A DNA stretch of 64,000 bases. Source: Chondrus crispus (Eukaryota > Rhodophyta > Florideophyceae > Gigartinales > Gigartinaceae). Under the pieces are notes generated by a model, which saw nothing but the letters and a program-made list of their open reading frames with translations, had not been told where the DNA came from and made no database searches. The stretch lies in contig NW_005179033.1 of the NCBI RefSeq assembly GCF_000350225.1, forward strand, positions 124,001-188,000, given 5' to 3'. Positions 31,800-41,361 of the stretch are shown one piece after another. A program made the translations under genes and the position numbers. Within the stretch, counting starts at the first letter, position 1; each line of letters begins with the position of its first letter.

Positions 31800-33950
31800 T
31801 GGCGGTGGCGGCGGCAGTGGGGCGGACTGAGGGAGAGCGAGAGCAGTGCAAGTCCATATCACGAACTGAGAGCCAGATCGATGCGCGTGACTCCCTATCT
31901 GGTAGTGCCGTGTGCAAACGTTGCTCTCGAGGCCCCGGTCACGTGAGTGTAGAGTCCAAAATGTCCGGCATGGTCGTCGCTCCACTGACAACCCCAGTAT
32001 TTTCCGCTCCAGTTTGTCAACCGCGATCCGGATCTGGTTGATCACGCGGTTATCAGCTCCTCCTGCGCCTCCGGCTTGACATTCCTTATGAAGCTGCACA
32101 ATTTGTAGTAATGCGTTATGCTCTTGAATCCCGAACGGTGTCAATATGGGGGTCTTTTGTCGTAGGGTGCGCCATTGCTCTGTTGACATGGCGTCGGTTA
32201 TGGCAGAAACTATGCGACGGCGTTCTCCTCAGGTCGGCCTCGGGAGAGTAAGATACGAGGGCATGAAAGAATTGGCACGGCTCTTCCGGACCAACGAGAC
32301 GAAAGGCGTCTGGTCACCGGTTCACAGAGGCGTATAAGCCGCGTGCGGGGAGTTGGGCTCGTTCCTCGGGGGGAGTTGAAGTTTCGAGCCTATGGGAAAA
32401 TATATTGCTCCTCCCGATCCTTGCGTGTCGGTAGTGAGAATTCGAGCTGTGCAGCTACTGTGTGCACGCGGGCGAGGACCTGCGCTCGGGTGGCACTTGG
32501 TTGATCAGGTGGCATGCCGCGTAGTGATATGCAGCCAGTGGGTCGGTTGAGGGTGACGTTATGCCGGAGTGTCATGGTAATTGGCGTGGCCATAGATCAG
32601 GGCTTCGCCGGTCCAAGCGCTCGACGATTCTCGTGACGAACGCGAAGGTAGTTCTCGTAATGGCATCGTGCGCAGACGCAGTACGCCGAGGTCCTTGCGA
32701 CGGGTTCTTGCTTGCGGTGGCGGGGGTGCGCCATGCCTTGGTCTCTTCTATGGCCACTTGGCCTCTGCCCGGTTGAGCGGCAGTCTTATTTATACCTTGT
32801 TCGTCGCGTGACAGTCTTCTGGTCTTCTCTTCTCTTCCCGTTGTTCATGCCCCAAGGGTGTGGACGTAACTCATATTGGTTGTCGCGCGACGAACTCCTG
32901 CTTCGCGTGCGCGGTTCGCAAAAAAAAGACAGATACGTCAGAGTCAGTGGCCCCCGCAGGGGTCATACGCGTTCGGAGAGGCGTTCCGCCCCGCTGATGT
33001 GTATTCGAGTGACTCAGGTATCATTTGCGGGACGATCGCGTCTGCGCGGCCGTGTCGCGTACATTCGGCCGCGACTGCGCGATCGTTAGCATAGCTAGCT
33101 CCGTGCTGCTTTGAGGGCACGTTCGCGTACTTGATGCGCGTTCGGGTATCATTAGCGGGGCGATCGCGTCTGCGCGGCCATGTCGCGTGCAATTCGGCCG
33201 CGGCTGCGCGATCGTCCACAGGGTCCGTACCCATGAAGTCCAAGGACGTGGTGGCGAGGAGGGGCGTCGGCGTCTTGGATCGCGGCGCGGTGCGAGTTAC
33301 TCCAGAATTGCGTGTCCCGCGTACGGCGCGCCAGTGTAAGCCATGTCGCTGACCGCGTCATCCGAGCTAATTTCTCGTTAAATTTCCGCCGGGAGGCGGC
33401 GGCTTGGCCACTGCACACGAGCGTACAGTACCGGACGTCATCTCCTGCTCATTCATGAGGCGTTGGCTCGTCTCGTGACTTGCGGCGTCTCACGTCTAAG
33501 TCCTGGGGCCTATCTCCATTGTTCTTCTTGCGCGTGTGTATCTCTGTGCGTCGGGCGTGGCGTCGTTTGTCCCGCTACTGATCGTGGGGTTTCCAAGGCG
33601 TGCTCTATGCTTCGTTACTCCAATGCGGAGGCCTGGAGTCAGCATAGGTATAGTAGCCCTGTCGAGCGTGGAGCGTCATTGCGCGTGTACTGTGCTCTCT
33701 GCTGTCTGTCTGCGGACCCAGTGTTCCATCTCACCTTGCGTATTATTCCGACGTCAACCGTCTCGTTCGGGCGTTTGGTATGGTATCTTCAGCCTTCCGG
33801 TTTTTGCGAATACAGTCCGCGTTCGTCCGCCTCATTTTGCATGGCTGCTCAGGGTCTAATTCTTTCTTGATTGTCGGCTCTGCCGAGGGGCGCGCGTGCT
33901 TCGCTTCCCTGAGTTACTTCGAACGCGATGCGTCAGAAGCGGTTGAGGCC
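31800..33950. other. Cargo/3' region of chromovirus 1, no recognised gene
   Basis: Small minus-strand frames with ATG starts occur at 32572-32757, 32390-32593 (overlapping by 22 bp) and from 32189 leftward (MSTEQWRTLRQKT..., about 70 plausible residues before low-complexity sequence). None has a known motif. GC-rich, with a repeated hairpin at 33016-33216. Confidence 0.45.
33016..33216. repeat. Two copies of a 72-75-bp GC hairpin unit
   Basis: Units near 33016-33090 and 33142-33216 share CGATCGCGTCTGCGCGGCC and CTGCGCGATCGT; each unit is itself an imperfect inverted repeat (CGATCGCG ... CGCGATCG). Differences between copies are scattered substitutions. Confidence 0.82.
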
Positions 33951-33957
33951 CCTCTCC

Positions 33958-35295
33958 TTAAGGTTGAACGTCCGCGTTCAACTCGGTTGCGAGGTCCCTA
34001 CTCGTGCGTGCGCGTAGTCGGCTCGCGTAACGCGAGACGAGTTCTTCGGGGATATGTGTCCTTGCTGTCCACGTGGGCTCTTCGTAGTCTGCCCACTTCA
34101 CCTTGAACTCCGCGGTCCCGTTTTCCATTACGCGATGATCGAGAAGCCGGTCCGCCGCGTACTGTGTCCCCGTGGTGACCTTGTCAGCAAGGTCACCCGG
34201 CGCGGTTGTGCTTGCCCGTGGTGCGTCCACAGGCGGTGGCGTGTACCCACACCTATCAGCGGACACGCGTTCTGTGACCCCATCACGATCAATCTTGATG
34301 GTACGTTGGTCATTCGCGAGGACGCGGTAAGGTCCCACGGGTGGTGACGCGAGCTTATTTGATGTCTTCGCTCCGTCCGTAGGGTCGAGGTATACATAAT
34401 TTCCAGGCTTGACTCGCGTGTTTACGCGTCTCACGCGTTTGTCGAAATCGCGTTTGTAGCGAGCCTGCGTTCGTCGCAGGCTGCTATATGCCTTTTGAAT
34501 TGTCTCGTCAAGTTTCTTAAGGAACTCCGTGCGATGCGTTTTTCTATCTGGAAGGGGCGCGTTCCCCTCCGTCCTTCGAAGCGAAAATTCTGGGGGAGGT
34601 CGACTGAGTACAAGCTCGAATGGGGTCGTACCCGTAGACCTGTGTACGTGGGAGTTGTACGCGTAAGGTAACGGCCCCACGTACACATCCCAATCGTCTT
34701 GGCGTTCGTTGACGTAGTTACGCAACATAGACGCGATAGTACGGTTGTAGCGCTCCACTTGGCCGTTGGTCTGGGGATGGTACGCGGACGTATACAAGTT
34801 CGTAATCCCCAGGATCCGGCACGCGCTGTGGAAGAACTTCGCGTTAAATTGAGGTCCATTATCGGACAACAGCGAACGCGGAATGCCGTACTTGAAAACC
34901 CACGCGTCACAAAACGCGGTCGCCACTGTGTACGCGGTCACTGTCCTCAACGCGACGACTTGAGTTAACTTTGTGAACCGGTCCGTTATTACCAGAAGGT
35001 ATTGTTTTCCTTCTTTGGTCTTCGGAAGCGGTCCAAGAATGTCTATCGCGAGGCTCTCCAATGGACACGTAGCGGGGAACAATCTCAGCCGGTTGAGATG
35101 TTTTCGGAGTTTGACGCGATTCTTCGCGCATGTCCGGCATCCGCGTACTGTTGCTGCCACGTCCGCGGCCAAATGTGGCCAGTAATACCAGCGTCGGAGC
35201 GCGTGATACATGCGGTGCTGCCCCGGATGTCCCGCGATCGCGGGGTCATGGCAGAGCCGCAACAGACGCGCGCGTAGTGACTGAGGGACCACCAC
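33958..35295 (-). CDS. Chromovirus 1 integrase with chromodomain
   Basis: Same frame as RT-RNase H but separated by an in-frame TAA at 35296-35298. Zinc-binding HHCC region: CHDPAIAGHPGQHRMYHAL then CRTCAKNR. Catalytic core D-D-E: AIDILGPL, LLSDNGPQFN, HPQTNGQVERYNRT. C-terminal chromodomain: LLDHRVMENGT, FKVKWADYEEPTW, ending in the Arg-rich TSRDLATELNADVQP; chromodomains target insertion to marked chromatin, usually H3K9-methylated. The domain set is complete. It would be made only if translation passes the TAA or the stop is a copy-specific mutation. Confidence 0.9.
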   Translation of the reverse strand: MVVPQSLRARLLRLCHDPAIAGHPGQHRMYHALRRWYYWPHLAADVAATVRGCRTCAKNRVKLRKHLNRLRLFPATCPLESLAIDILGPLPKTKEGKQYLLVITDRFTKLTQVVALRTVTAYTVATAFCDAWVFKYGIPRSLLSDNGPQFNAKFFHSACRILGITNLYTSAYHPQTNGQVERYNRTIASMLRNYVNERQDDWDVYVGPLPYAYNSHVHRSTGTTPFELVLSRPPPEFSLRRTEGNAPLPDRKTHRTEFLKKLDETIQKAYSSLRRTQARYKRDFDKRVRRVNTRVKPGNYVYLDPTDGAKTSNKLASPPVGPYRVLANDQRTIKIDRDGVTERVSADRCGYTPPPVDAPRASTTAPGDLADKVTTGTQYAADRLLDHRVMENGTAEFKVKWADYEEPTWTARTHIPEELVSRYASRLRARTSRDLATELNADVQP

Positions 35296-35298
35296 TTA

Positions 35299-37339
35299 AA
35301 TGATTTCAGGATCGTAGGGGTGCTTGCGCTTCAAAACCCCTTGGTGGTCCTCAAAGAACGCGGAGTCGCGACTTTTCGATTGTCTGGCCAGTACGGTTTG
35401 GCAGAAATCGTCGACGCGTTGCTCCTCGGCTATCTCCTCCAGGGTGAGAGGGGCCGGCAGGTCATCCTGTGGAGGAGCGACCTGGGAGCCTGACGCGTCA
35501 ATTCCTGGTTCTTGAGCGCGTTCAATATCCACCGCGTCGAATTCTTCTATCTCAGCCCATAGGTCGTCGCGTTCTTGTAAAGCCGGGGCTTCTTCGTTGC
35601 CCACCGGCCCGTTGCGGGAACGCGCTTTTCTCCTTCTCCCCGCCTTGTTTCGCGTTGCAACGAACACGTGGTCGCTCTTGTGGTCGCATTTCGCGGTACA
35701 GGTATGGTCGCGTAATTCATCTGACACATCGCGTACGGTAGTGCCGTCGAAGGTGGGAATGTCGTCATCCACCTCGACGGCCTTCCGAGGGTCGTCGGCG
35801 GTCCTCGGGGAAATGAGACGCGAGAGCGCGTCGGGTACTTGATGAACGCGTCCAGGTCTGTATTGGATGGTGAATTCATACTCCGCTAACCGTAGTCGCC
35901 AACGCGTCAGTCGGCCGGAGCTTTCTGTGAGGGACATCAGCCATCGTAACGCGTCATGGTCTGTCTTCACGGTAAATTTGGTTCCCTCAATGTAGGGCGG
36001 TAGTGTGCGGACGGCCCACACTACGGCGAAACATTCGCGTTCAGTCGCACTGTAGTTCCGCTCACTATCGTTGAGGGAATACGACCAATAGCCGACGGGA
36101 CGCCAATCGTTGGCCCCGTCGTGCTCTTGTAAAAGCGTGCATCCCAGTTGATACGCGCTCGCGTCAGTATCAATCATATACGGCTGTCCGTATCTCGGGA
36201 GCGCGAGAATTGGGGGCGCGATCATCCGCGCCTTGAGCTCTTCGAACGCGTGAACCTGAGCCGCGGTCGGGTTATCGTAGTCCGGATCGGCGTCCTTCCG
36301 CGTCATATCGGTGAGGGGGCGCGCGATTTTCGCGAACCCCTGCACAAAGCGGCGGTAGACATTACATGCGCCGAGAAATGACCTGACTTGTGTCAAGGTT
36401 CGGGGAAATGTAAATGTTTTGAACGCGTCTGCCGCGGCTTCTGCCACGCTTAACTTCCCTGGGGATATCACATGCCCCAGGTAGTGTACGTGTGGCTGAA
36501 AGAAGCTGCATTTCTTCAACTTGAGAGAAATGCCGGCGCTTCTCAAAAGTCCCAAAAGCGCGTCCAAATGTTTCGTGTGCTCCGCGTGCGTACGCAAAAA
36601 GACGATAACGTCGTCTAGATACACTAGGCAAATCTGCCATCGTACGCGTGATAGAATTATGTCCAGCGCGCGTTGAAAAGTGGCTGGAGCTCCGCGTAAC
36701 CCGAATGGCATCCGCAAATGTCGGAAGGTTCCCATATGGGTGGTAAAGGTGGTTTTGTCGCAGTCTTCCGGCGCGACCGGAATCTGCCAATATCCTGAGT
36801 TACAGTCCAGCGTAGTGAACACAGCCGCGTCCCCCAATGAATCAATACAGTCGTCCATACGCGGAAGCGGATACGAATCCGACAGCGTTTTCGCGTTCAA
36901 GCGACCGTAGTCCACACAGAAGCGTAGACTACCGTCCTTCTTTGGGACAAGGACAACCTGGGACGCCCACTCCGTATTGTGTGGCGGGCTCTATCACTCC
37001 CGCGTTCAACATTTTCTTCACTTCTTTCGCGACCATTTCGCGCATCGCGGGCCCTTTGCGGTAGGGCATGGCGCGTATCGGCTTCGTGCCGGGCTCAAGT
37101 GGGATGCGATGTTCCGTCGCTCGGATCATCCCGAGCGACCCGCTCCACAAACTTGCGTGTTCGCGTAGCATCTCAAGCACCTGTACGCGTAATTCCTCGT
37201 CCTTCACATGTGATAGATCAATCTCCTTTTCCCAATCTTCCGCGTCCGACTTGGGATCCTTATACTGTACGCGTCCGGAATCTTCCGCGAAATTTTGGTA
37301 CCTCGCGTGCTCCTCGTCCGCGTTCTTGTTCACGTTCAT
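35299..37339 (-). pseudogene. Chromovirus 1 reverse transcriptase and RNase H
   Basis: The segment 36929-37339 carries the RT N-terminus (EHRIPLEPGTKPIRAMPYRK, EVKKMLNAGVI). A single-base frameshift near 36975 moves to the frame that continues ASQVVLVPKKDG, FTTLDCNSGYWQI, FRHLRMPFGLRGAPATFQ and the active site CLVYLDDVIVF (YLDD), then RNase H with MIDTDASAYQLG, ATERECFAVVWA and TDHDALRWL. A linker with EEIAEEQRVDDFCQ precedes the TAA at 35296. Apart from the frameshift, all seven RT blocks are present. Confidence 0.88.
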
Positions 37340-37360
37340 ATTCGCGGTGGAGTCAGGTCG

Positions 37361-38656
37361 TCATGCTCCTAATTTTCCTTCTTGGCCGTCCAAGTTGGAA
37401 ATGTGCAACGTGTGCGCGATCTCCTCTGCCACCCGACGCTCCGGTGTCAGAATGGCAAGAGGGTTCCGTTTCGCGTATCCGACGACTGTATGTTTCGGCA
37501 GTCGTCGTACCTGACGCGAAAAATTCGCGACCATAACCTCGAAGACCTGGTTTGGTAGCACTTCCGCGACACCGTTGGTCAGCTGCACCCCGTGGCGGTG
37601 CTTCAGCGACGGTTTGGGCTCCAAAAATACCAGGCCTCTCCCCGCTGTCGTAACGCGCACGCGAACTTGCGACATAGCGGGGAAATTTACCCAGCGCGCG
37701 ATCCGAATCGGGTGCTGGGTTTCTTCGCGTACTTCTGCGCGGTTTGTCTCGCGTCCATGTCGCCTTGTAGGGGGAGACGGCTCCCGCTTCGCGGTCACGA
37801 TGGCCACGGCGCCCCCATGCCGGAGCTCGAGCCTCTGGGCTTCTATGTCGATGCTCCGGACATGCGCGTCAATGAACGCGGTGCCCAGAAGCACGGGAAC
37901 ACCCAGTTGGTCCGCGACGACGAACGGGACTCGGAACATCGTGTTCCAAATCCGGACAACCAAGCGGACCACTGCGCTCAGCCTCAACGGATTGCTGTTT
38001 GCTCCGGCCAGCCTTGGCAATGGCGCGTCGCGTATCGCGTGTCGCGTCCAATCAGGAGGACGGTCGGCCTTCCTCACCAGATTGTAGCCAGAACATGTAT
38101 CGATGGCGATAGTGTACGGCTTGAACGCGTTCTTCTCAGTAGCTATCGAGCCCAATATATTGTAGATCTTGGACGTCATCAGACAGACGACGCCCTCGAC
38201 GATCTTAGGCGGGGCCGTTCGCGACAGGGCATTTCGCTTTGGGCGTCGGCGTCGCGTCTTGCCCCTTCTTCGCGTTCTTCTTCCTTGACCGTCGGGGTCC
38301 GAGGCCTCGCGTTCGTCTTTCGGCCCTTGACTCCTTGGGCCCAAGGAGGGGCCCACGCGTTTTTCACGTGTTACTTCTTCATGCGGCGCCTTCTCGACGC
38401 GCACGTCGCGTTCTTCTTCTTGCACCGGGCTCTCGCTGGCCCTGTTGCCTTCACGGCGGATCCGTGGCATCCGACCTCCGGCGGTCGGGAAATATTCGCG
38501 TTCGTGAGGTGGTACCGGGCTTACGGAAGCCGCGGTAATTTCGCGTTTGATAAATACTTGTTTTTGCACCGGACCGGTGGGGGTCTCGGTGACTTCGTGT
38601 TGCGGCGGGGGGAATATTATCGGTAAATATTCACCTCGCCCTTGATAGGGGTACAT
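37361..38656 (-). CDS. Chromovirus 1 protease region
   Basis: 431-codon frame. Residues about 60-150 are charged and basic (GRRTRRRGKTRRRRPK). Then comes a retropepsin-like domain: YTIAIDTCSGYNLV, where the catalytic D-T/S-G is D-T-C, and the second flap and helix region VPFVVADQLGVPVLLG-TAFIDAH. It ends in an in-frame TGA at 37361; the RT N-terminus follows in the same frame eight codons later, so a full pol would need the stop suppressed or reverted. Confidence 0.75.
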   Translation of the reverse strand: MYPYQGRGEYLPIIFPPPQHEVTETPTGPVQKQVFIKREITAASVSPVPPHEREYFPTAGGRMPRIRREGNRASESPVQEEERDVRVEKAPHEEVTREKRVGPSLGPRSQGPKDEREASDPDGQGRRTRRRGKTRRRRPKRNALSRTAPPKIVEGVVCLMTSKIYNILGSIATEKNAFKPYTIAIDTCSGYNLVRKADRPPDWTRHAIRDAPLPRLAGANSNPLRLSAVVRLVVRIWNTMFRVPFVVADQLGVPVLLGTAFIDAHVRSIDIEAQRLELRHGGAVAIVTAKREPSPPTRRHGRETNRAEVREETQHPIRIARWVNFPAMSQVRVRVTTAGRGLVFLEPKPSLKHRHGVQLTNGVAEVLPNQVFEVMVANFSRQVRRLPKHTVVGYAKRNPLAILTPERRVAEEIAHTLHISNLDGQEGKLGA

Positions 38657-38715
38657 GGACGGGTCGGGGGTATAAGAGCGAGACGGTTCACGTGACCACG
38701 TAAACGTGACCGCCT

Positions 38716-39861
38716 TTACGCGTTTTTTGAGCTACCTGAACTATCCGTGCTAGTCGCGCCGCTATCTGTAGCCAACGCGGCTCCGGACCTCCGTTCGAGT
38801 GGCTGGCCTGGCCCTACCCACTCTGGAGCGGCAGCATCCGCGAAGTACTCCAGTACCTCGCGGGGTTGATTTTCAACGTTCGGACGTTGTAAAATCTGGG
38901 GGGCGGCGAGAGTCGGCTCTCGCTCGCTTTCCTGTAGGGGCAGGGGATTCGGATCCCCTGCCCAGTCCTGGAGGTACATTATCGCGTTCTGTACCCCGGT
39001 CGGCAATCTGGACCGACCGCGTTCTCCTCTTCCATCATGACGCGGGTATCGCGTGTCGGCTTGTCGGAAATCGCGTTGTTCGCGTCTGTATCCTCCTCCG
39101 CGAGGGGCGAAACGGACGCCTCCCCCGGGGCGATTCGCGTGGCCCGAACGCGGACCACGGTCACCAGCGACCGACTGTTGGAGGGGGTTCCTCATCCCTG
39201 GACGCGTCTGTAGTTGGTACCGGTAGTTTCGATACGCGGTAAACATCCGCTGCTCCGGCGCGAGGAAGGGGCACGCGTACATGGCATGGCCGTGCGTTCT
39301 GCACAGCCAGCAGACGTACGTGCTCCCGTCGGCTGAGGCGAAGGTCGCCGCCTGACGAGCCTCTTCCTCGGTGAGCCGGGGAACACAGGAGGGTATGCGT
39401 CCCCCTCCTTGACGCGAAATGTCCAATTCCGCGATGCGGTGGTCCGGACCACCTATCCCCGCTGGGGTATGCCCGAACGCGGTGGCAAAGCTGCCCGTGG
39501 TCTCCGTCGACGCCGGCGTTGACGGCCGGCCTCCTGTAGCCTCCCCGCCTCTCATGACGAGGACGGGGTCAGCTTCCCAATCCTCCTCGTTAACGTGGAG
39601 GGCTGACGCGGGGCAGCTCGTCGCGTTCGACCTGGCGGCTCTCCCTCCCCTCGCTGCCGGTTTCGGGTTCGGCAGCGGTAGTCCGCGTCGGGCGCGAAAC
39701 GTGGTTCCTTCTGCGGTCGCGATGCGTCTGATAATTGACAGGCCGTCTTCTGGTTCGCGGGCAACCTCTGGACGGTCTCTGCCACCGCTGCTCGCGTCGC
39801 GGGAGCCAATCCGCGTACAAAATAATGAGCCAAGGCTTGCTCCGTAAATACCGCTGTGCAC
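38716..39861 (-). CDS. Chromovirus 1 nucleocapsid-like frame (CCHC)
   Basis: Overlaps the end of gag by 310 bp in the -1 frame relative to gag. Contains one perfect zinc knuckle, CWLCRTHGHAMYAC (CX2CX4HX4C), followed by a long Arg/Gly-rich RNA-binding stretch (RFAPRGGGYRREQRDFRQ). Gag itself lacks the knuckle, so this frame is the expected C-terminal part of Gag, reached by a -1 shift (programmed or mutational). The start of the open frame at 39861 need not be a real initiation site. Confidence 0.72.
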   Translation of the reverse strand: MHSGIYGASLGSLFCTRIGSRDASSGGRDRPEVAREPEDGLSIIRRIATAEGTTFRARRGLPLPNPKPAARGGRAARSNATSCPASALHVNEEDWEADPVLVMRGGEATGGRPSTPASTETTGSFATAFGHTPAGIGGPDHRIAELDISRQGGGRIPSCVPRLTEEEARQAATFASADGSTYVCWLCRTHGHAMYACPFLAPEQRMFTAYRNYRYQLQTRPGMRNPLQQSVAGDRGPRSGHANRPGGGVRFAPRGGGYRREQRDFRQADTRYPRHDGRGERGRSRLPTGVQNAIMYLQDWAGDPNPLPLQESEREPTLAAPQILQRPNVENQPREVLEYFADAAAPEWVGPGQPLERRSGAALATDSGATSTDSSGSSKNA

Positions 39862-41285
39862 TTGAACGCGTTCGATTCGAGCCTATCCGCGAACGCGTTT
39901 TCCGTCTCGTGCGGCTTCTGATGAGCCGACGCGACGGCATCGTGCGCTACCCCCAGTACGTCATCAGTGAGGTAGCGCTTGATAAATTGATTAATAAGCC
40001 CAGGCCAGCTCACATCGTCATGGAGCTGGCCTGCGCGGATTCCGCGCATAGTGTAGCTTGTATATAATCTTTCCGCGTCGCGTTCGAGAAAATGCGCGAG
40101 AACGCGAATCGCGACCCCTTCCGTCAGATGTTGCGAATTGAACGTGATGCGCACATCTTTCAGGACGGGGAGTAATTCAATCGCGTTCGTTCCATCGAAA
40201 TTGGGCATCGTGGGACGAATCCCACGACAACACTGCACATATTTCGCGATTCGCCCCGCGTCCCCTGACGTGACGAGGGTCGAGACGTTGTCCAGGCGAT
40301 ACATGCTGTAATTAGCTACGGAGCTAAATTCCTGTATCATCGTGTGGACCGCCTCGACCCCGGGGGCCGCGGGGCCCAATGTGCCAAATGGGGCAAATGG
40401 GGTCACCGGAAGCGTACGGACGTCTTCCGGGCCCCGACGCGTAGTGAGATCCTGGGGCTGATAGCCGCCCCACCGGGGATCAAAAGCGAGAATCGATTCT
40501 CTCGATCCCAGGGTGGCATTCCCGCGTCTAGTCCCGTCCGCGTAAGGTACGCGAACCGTCTGCCGCATGTCTCCGGCGACATGCGGCAGGGCTTGGGTTT
40601 CGGACGCGAAAGTTGCGTGCATCCTTGTTCGATCTCCGCATGCGGGCCGACTGGTGTCACCACGAGCCGGTTCCACATCTTGAGCGCCGGACGCGTTCGG
40701 AGGTACAGTACCACCGGGCCCTAACAGTGGGGCTGACGTCACCGTCGGGGTACGTTCCATCTGACGAACACGTCGGCGTGTAGAATTTAACTGCGCGGTC
40801 ACATGGGCAAACGCGCGCATCTGCTCCGCGGAAGGAAAAGGTCTCGCGTCAGTACGTCCCGCAGAGGCCGTCCTCTCGGGGCGGCCTTCCCCGAACTCGT
40901 CGGGGGAGTCGAGACGCGATTCCTCGACGAGCACCAGTCGACTCTGCAGCTGATCGACTAGTGCTCGGAGGTTATCCAGAGACTGGGAGACGCGTTCAAA
41001 CCTCCCTTCCCGACGGGATCGTAGTTCTTCCATGCAACGCGAATATACCGCGTCGGTTACGTCGATTCGAAGCGCAGTCCGGACCTCTTCAATATACGTC
41101 GCGATCCGGTCATACATCGCGCGTGCGCGGCCTTCTGATAATTCAGGCGACGGTTCGCGGTCACTGAGACCTGCGGCACCGCCGCCGAATGGGACGCGGA
41201 GCGCGGCTGACTCGGAGGTGCGGAACGCGGTTGACTCCATATTCGCTGGCTCGGATTGAATTGAGGGGGCGGATCCTTCTTCCAT
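39552..41285 (-). CDS. Chromovirus 1 Gag (577 aa)
   Basis: ATG 41285 is the first good start after the LTR and primer site (63 bp from PBS); earlier codons belong to the LTR. The N-terminal third is acidic with a probable coiled coil (FERVSQSLDNLRALVDQLQSR). The middle is Pro/Gly/Arg-rich. Residues about 370-540 form a capsid-like helical domain of the retrotransposon gag type (PNFDGTNAIELLPVLKDV, RLYTSYTMRG, ENAFADRLESNAFKCTAVF, FVRGLAPATRAAVAETVQR). The last 70 residues, Pro/Arg-rich, look like out-of-frame sequence, and the overlapping frame looks more natural there. Confidence 0.82.
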   Translation of the reverse strand: MEEGSAPSIQSEPANMESTAFRTSESAALRVPFGGGAAGLSDREPSPELSEGRARAMYDRIATYIEEVRTALRIDVTDAVYSRCMEELRSRREGRFERVSQSLDNLRALVDQLQSRLVLVEESRLDSPDEFGEGRPERTASAGRTDARPFPSAEQMRAFAHVTAQLNSTRRRVRQMERTPTVTSAPLLGPGGTVPPNASGAQDVEPARGDTSRPACGDRTRMHATFASETQALPHVAGDMRQTVRVPYADGTRRGNATLGSRESILAFDPRWGGYQPQDLTTRRGPEDVRTLPVTPFAPFGTLGPAAPGVEAVHTMIQEFSSVANYSMYRLDNVSTLVTSGDAGRIAKYVQCCRGIRPTMPNFDGTNAIELLPVLKDVRITFNSQHLTEGVAIRVLAHFLERDAERLYTSYTMRGIRAGQLHDDVSWPGLINQFIKRYLTDDVLGVAHDAVASAHQKPHETENAFADRLESNAFKCTAVFTEQALAHYFVRGLAPATRAAVAETVQRLPANQKTACQLSDASRPQKEPRFAPDADYRCRTRNRQRGEGEPPGRTRRAAPRQPSTLTRRIGKLTPSSS

Positions 41286-41347
41286 TTCGACGCGTGTGGA
41301 CGCGGACTCGAACGATAGTCTTCTCGCGATAATCGTGTGGCCTTCTA

Positions 41348-41360
41348 GGTCGGGAGACCA
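41348..41360 (-). promoter_or_regulatory. Chromovirus 1 primer-binding site
   Basis: Minus-strand TGGTCTCCCGACC begins one base after the 5' LTR end, the usual TGG start complementary to a tRNA CCA end. I cannot name the tRNA. Confidence 0.55.
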
Positions 41361-41361
41361 A

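Noticed and set aside
25852..33957. An env gene in the env position of chromovirus 1
   Set aside because: No signal peptide, membrane anchor or furin-like site; the content is a UbiA-FAD chimera and an antisense frame.
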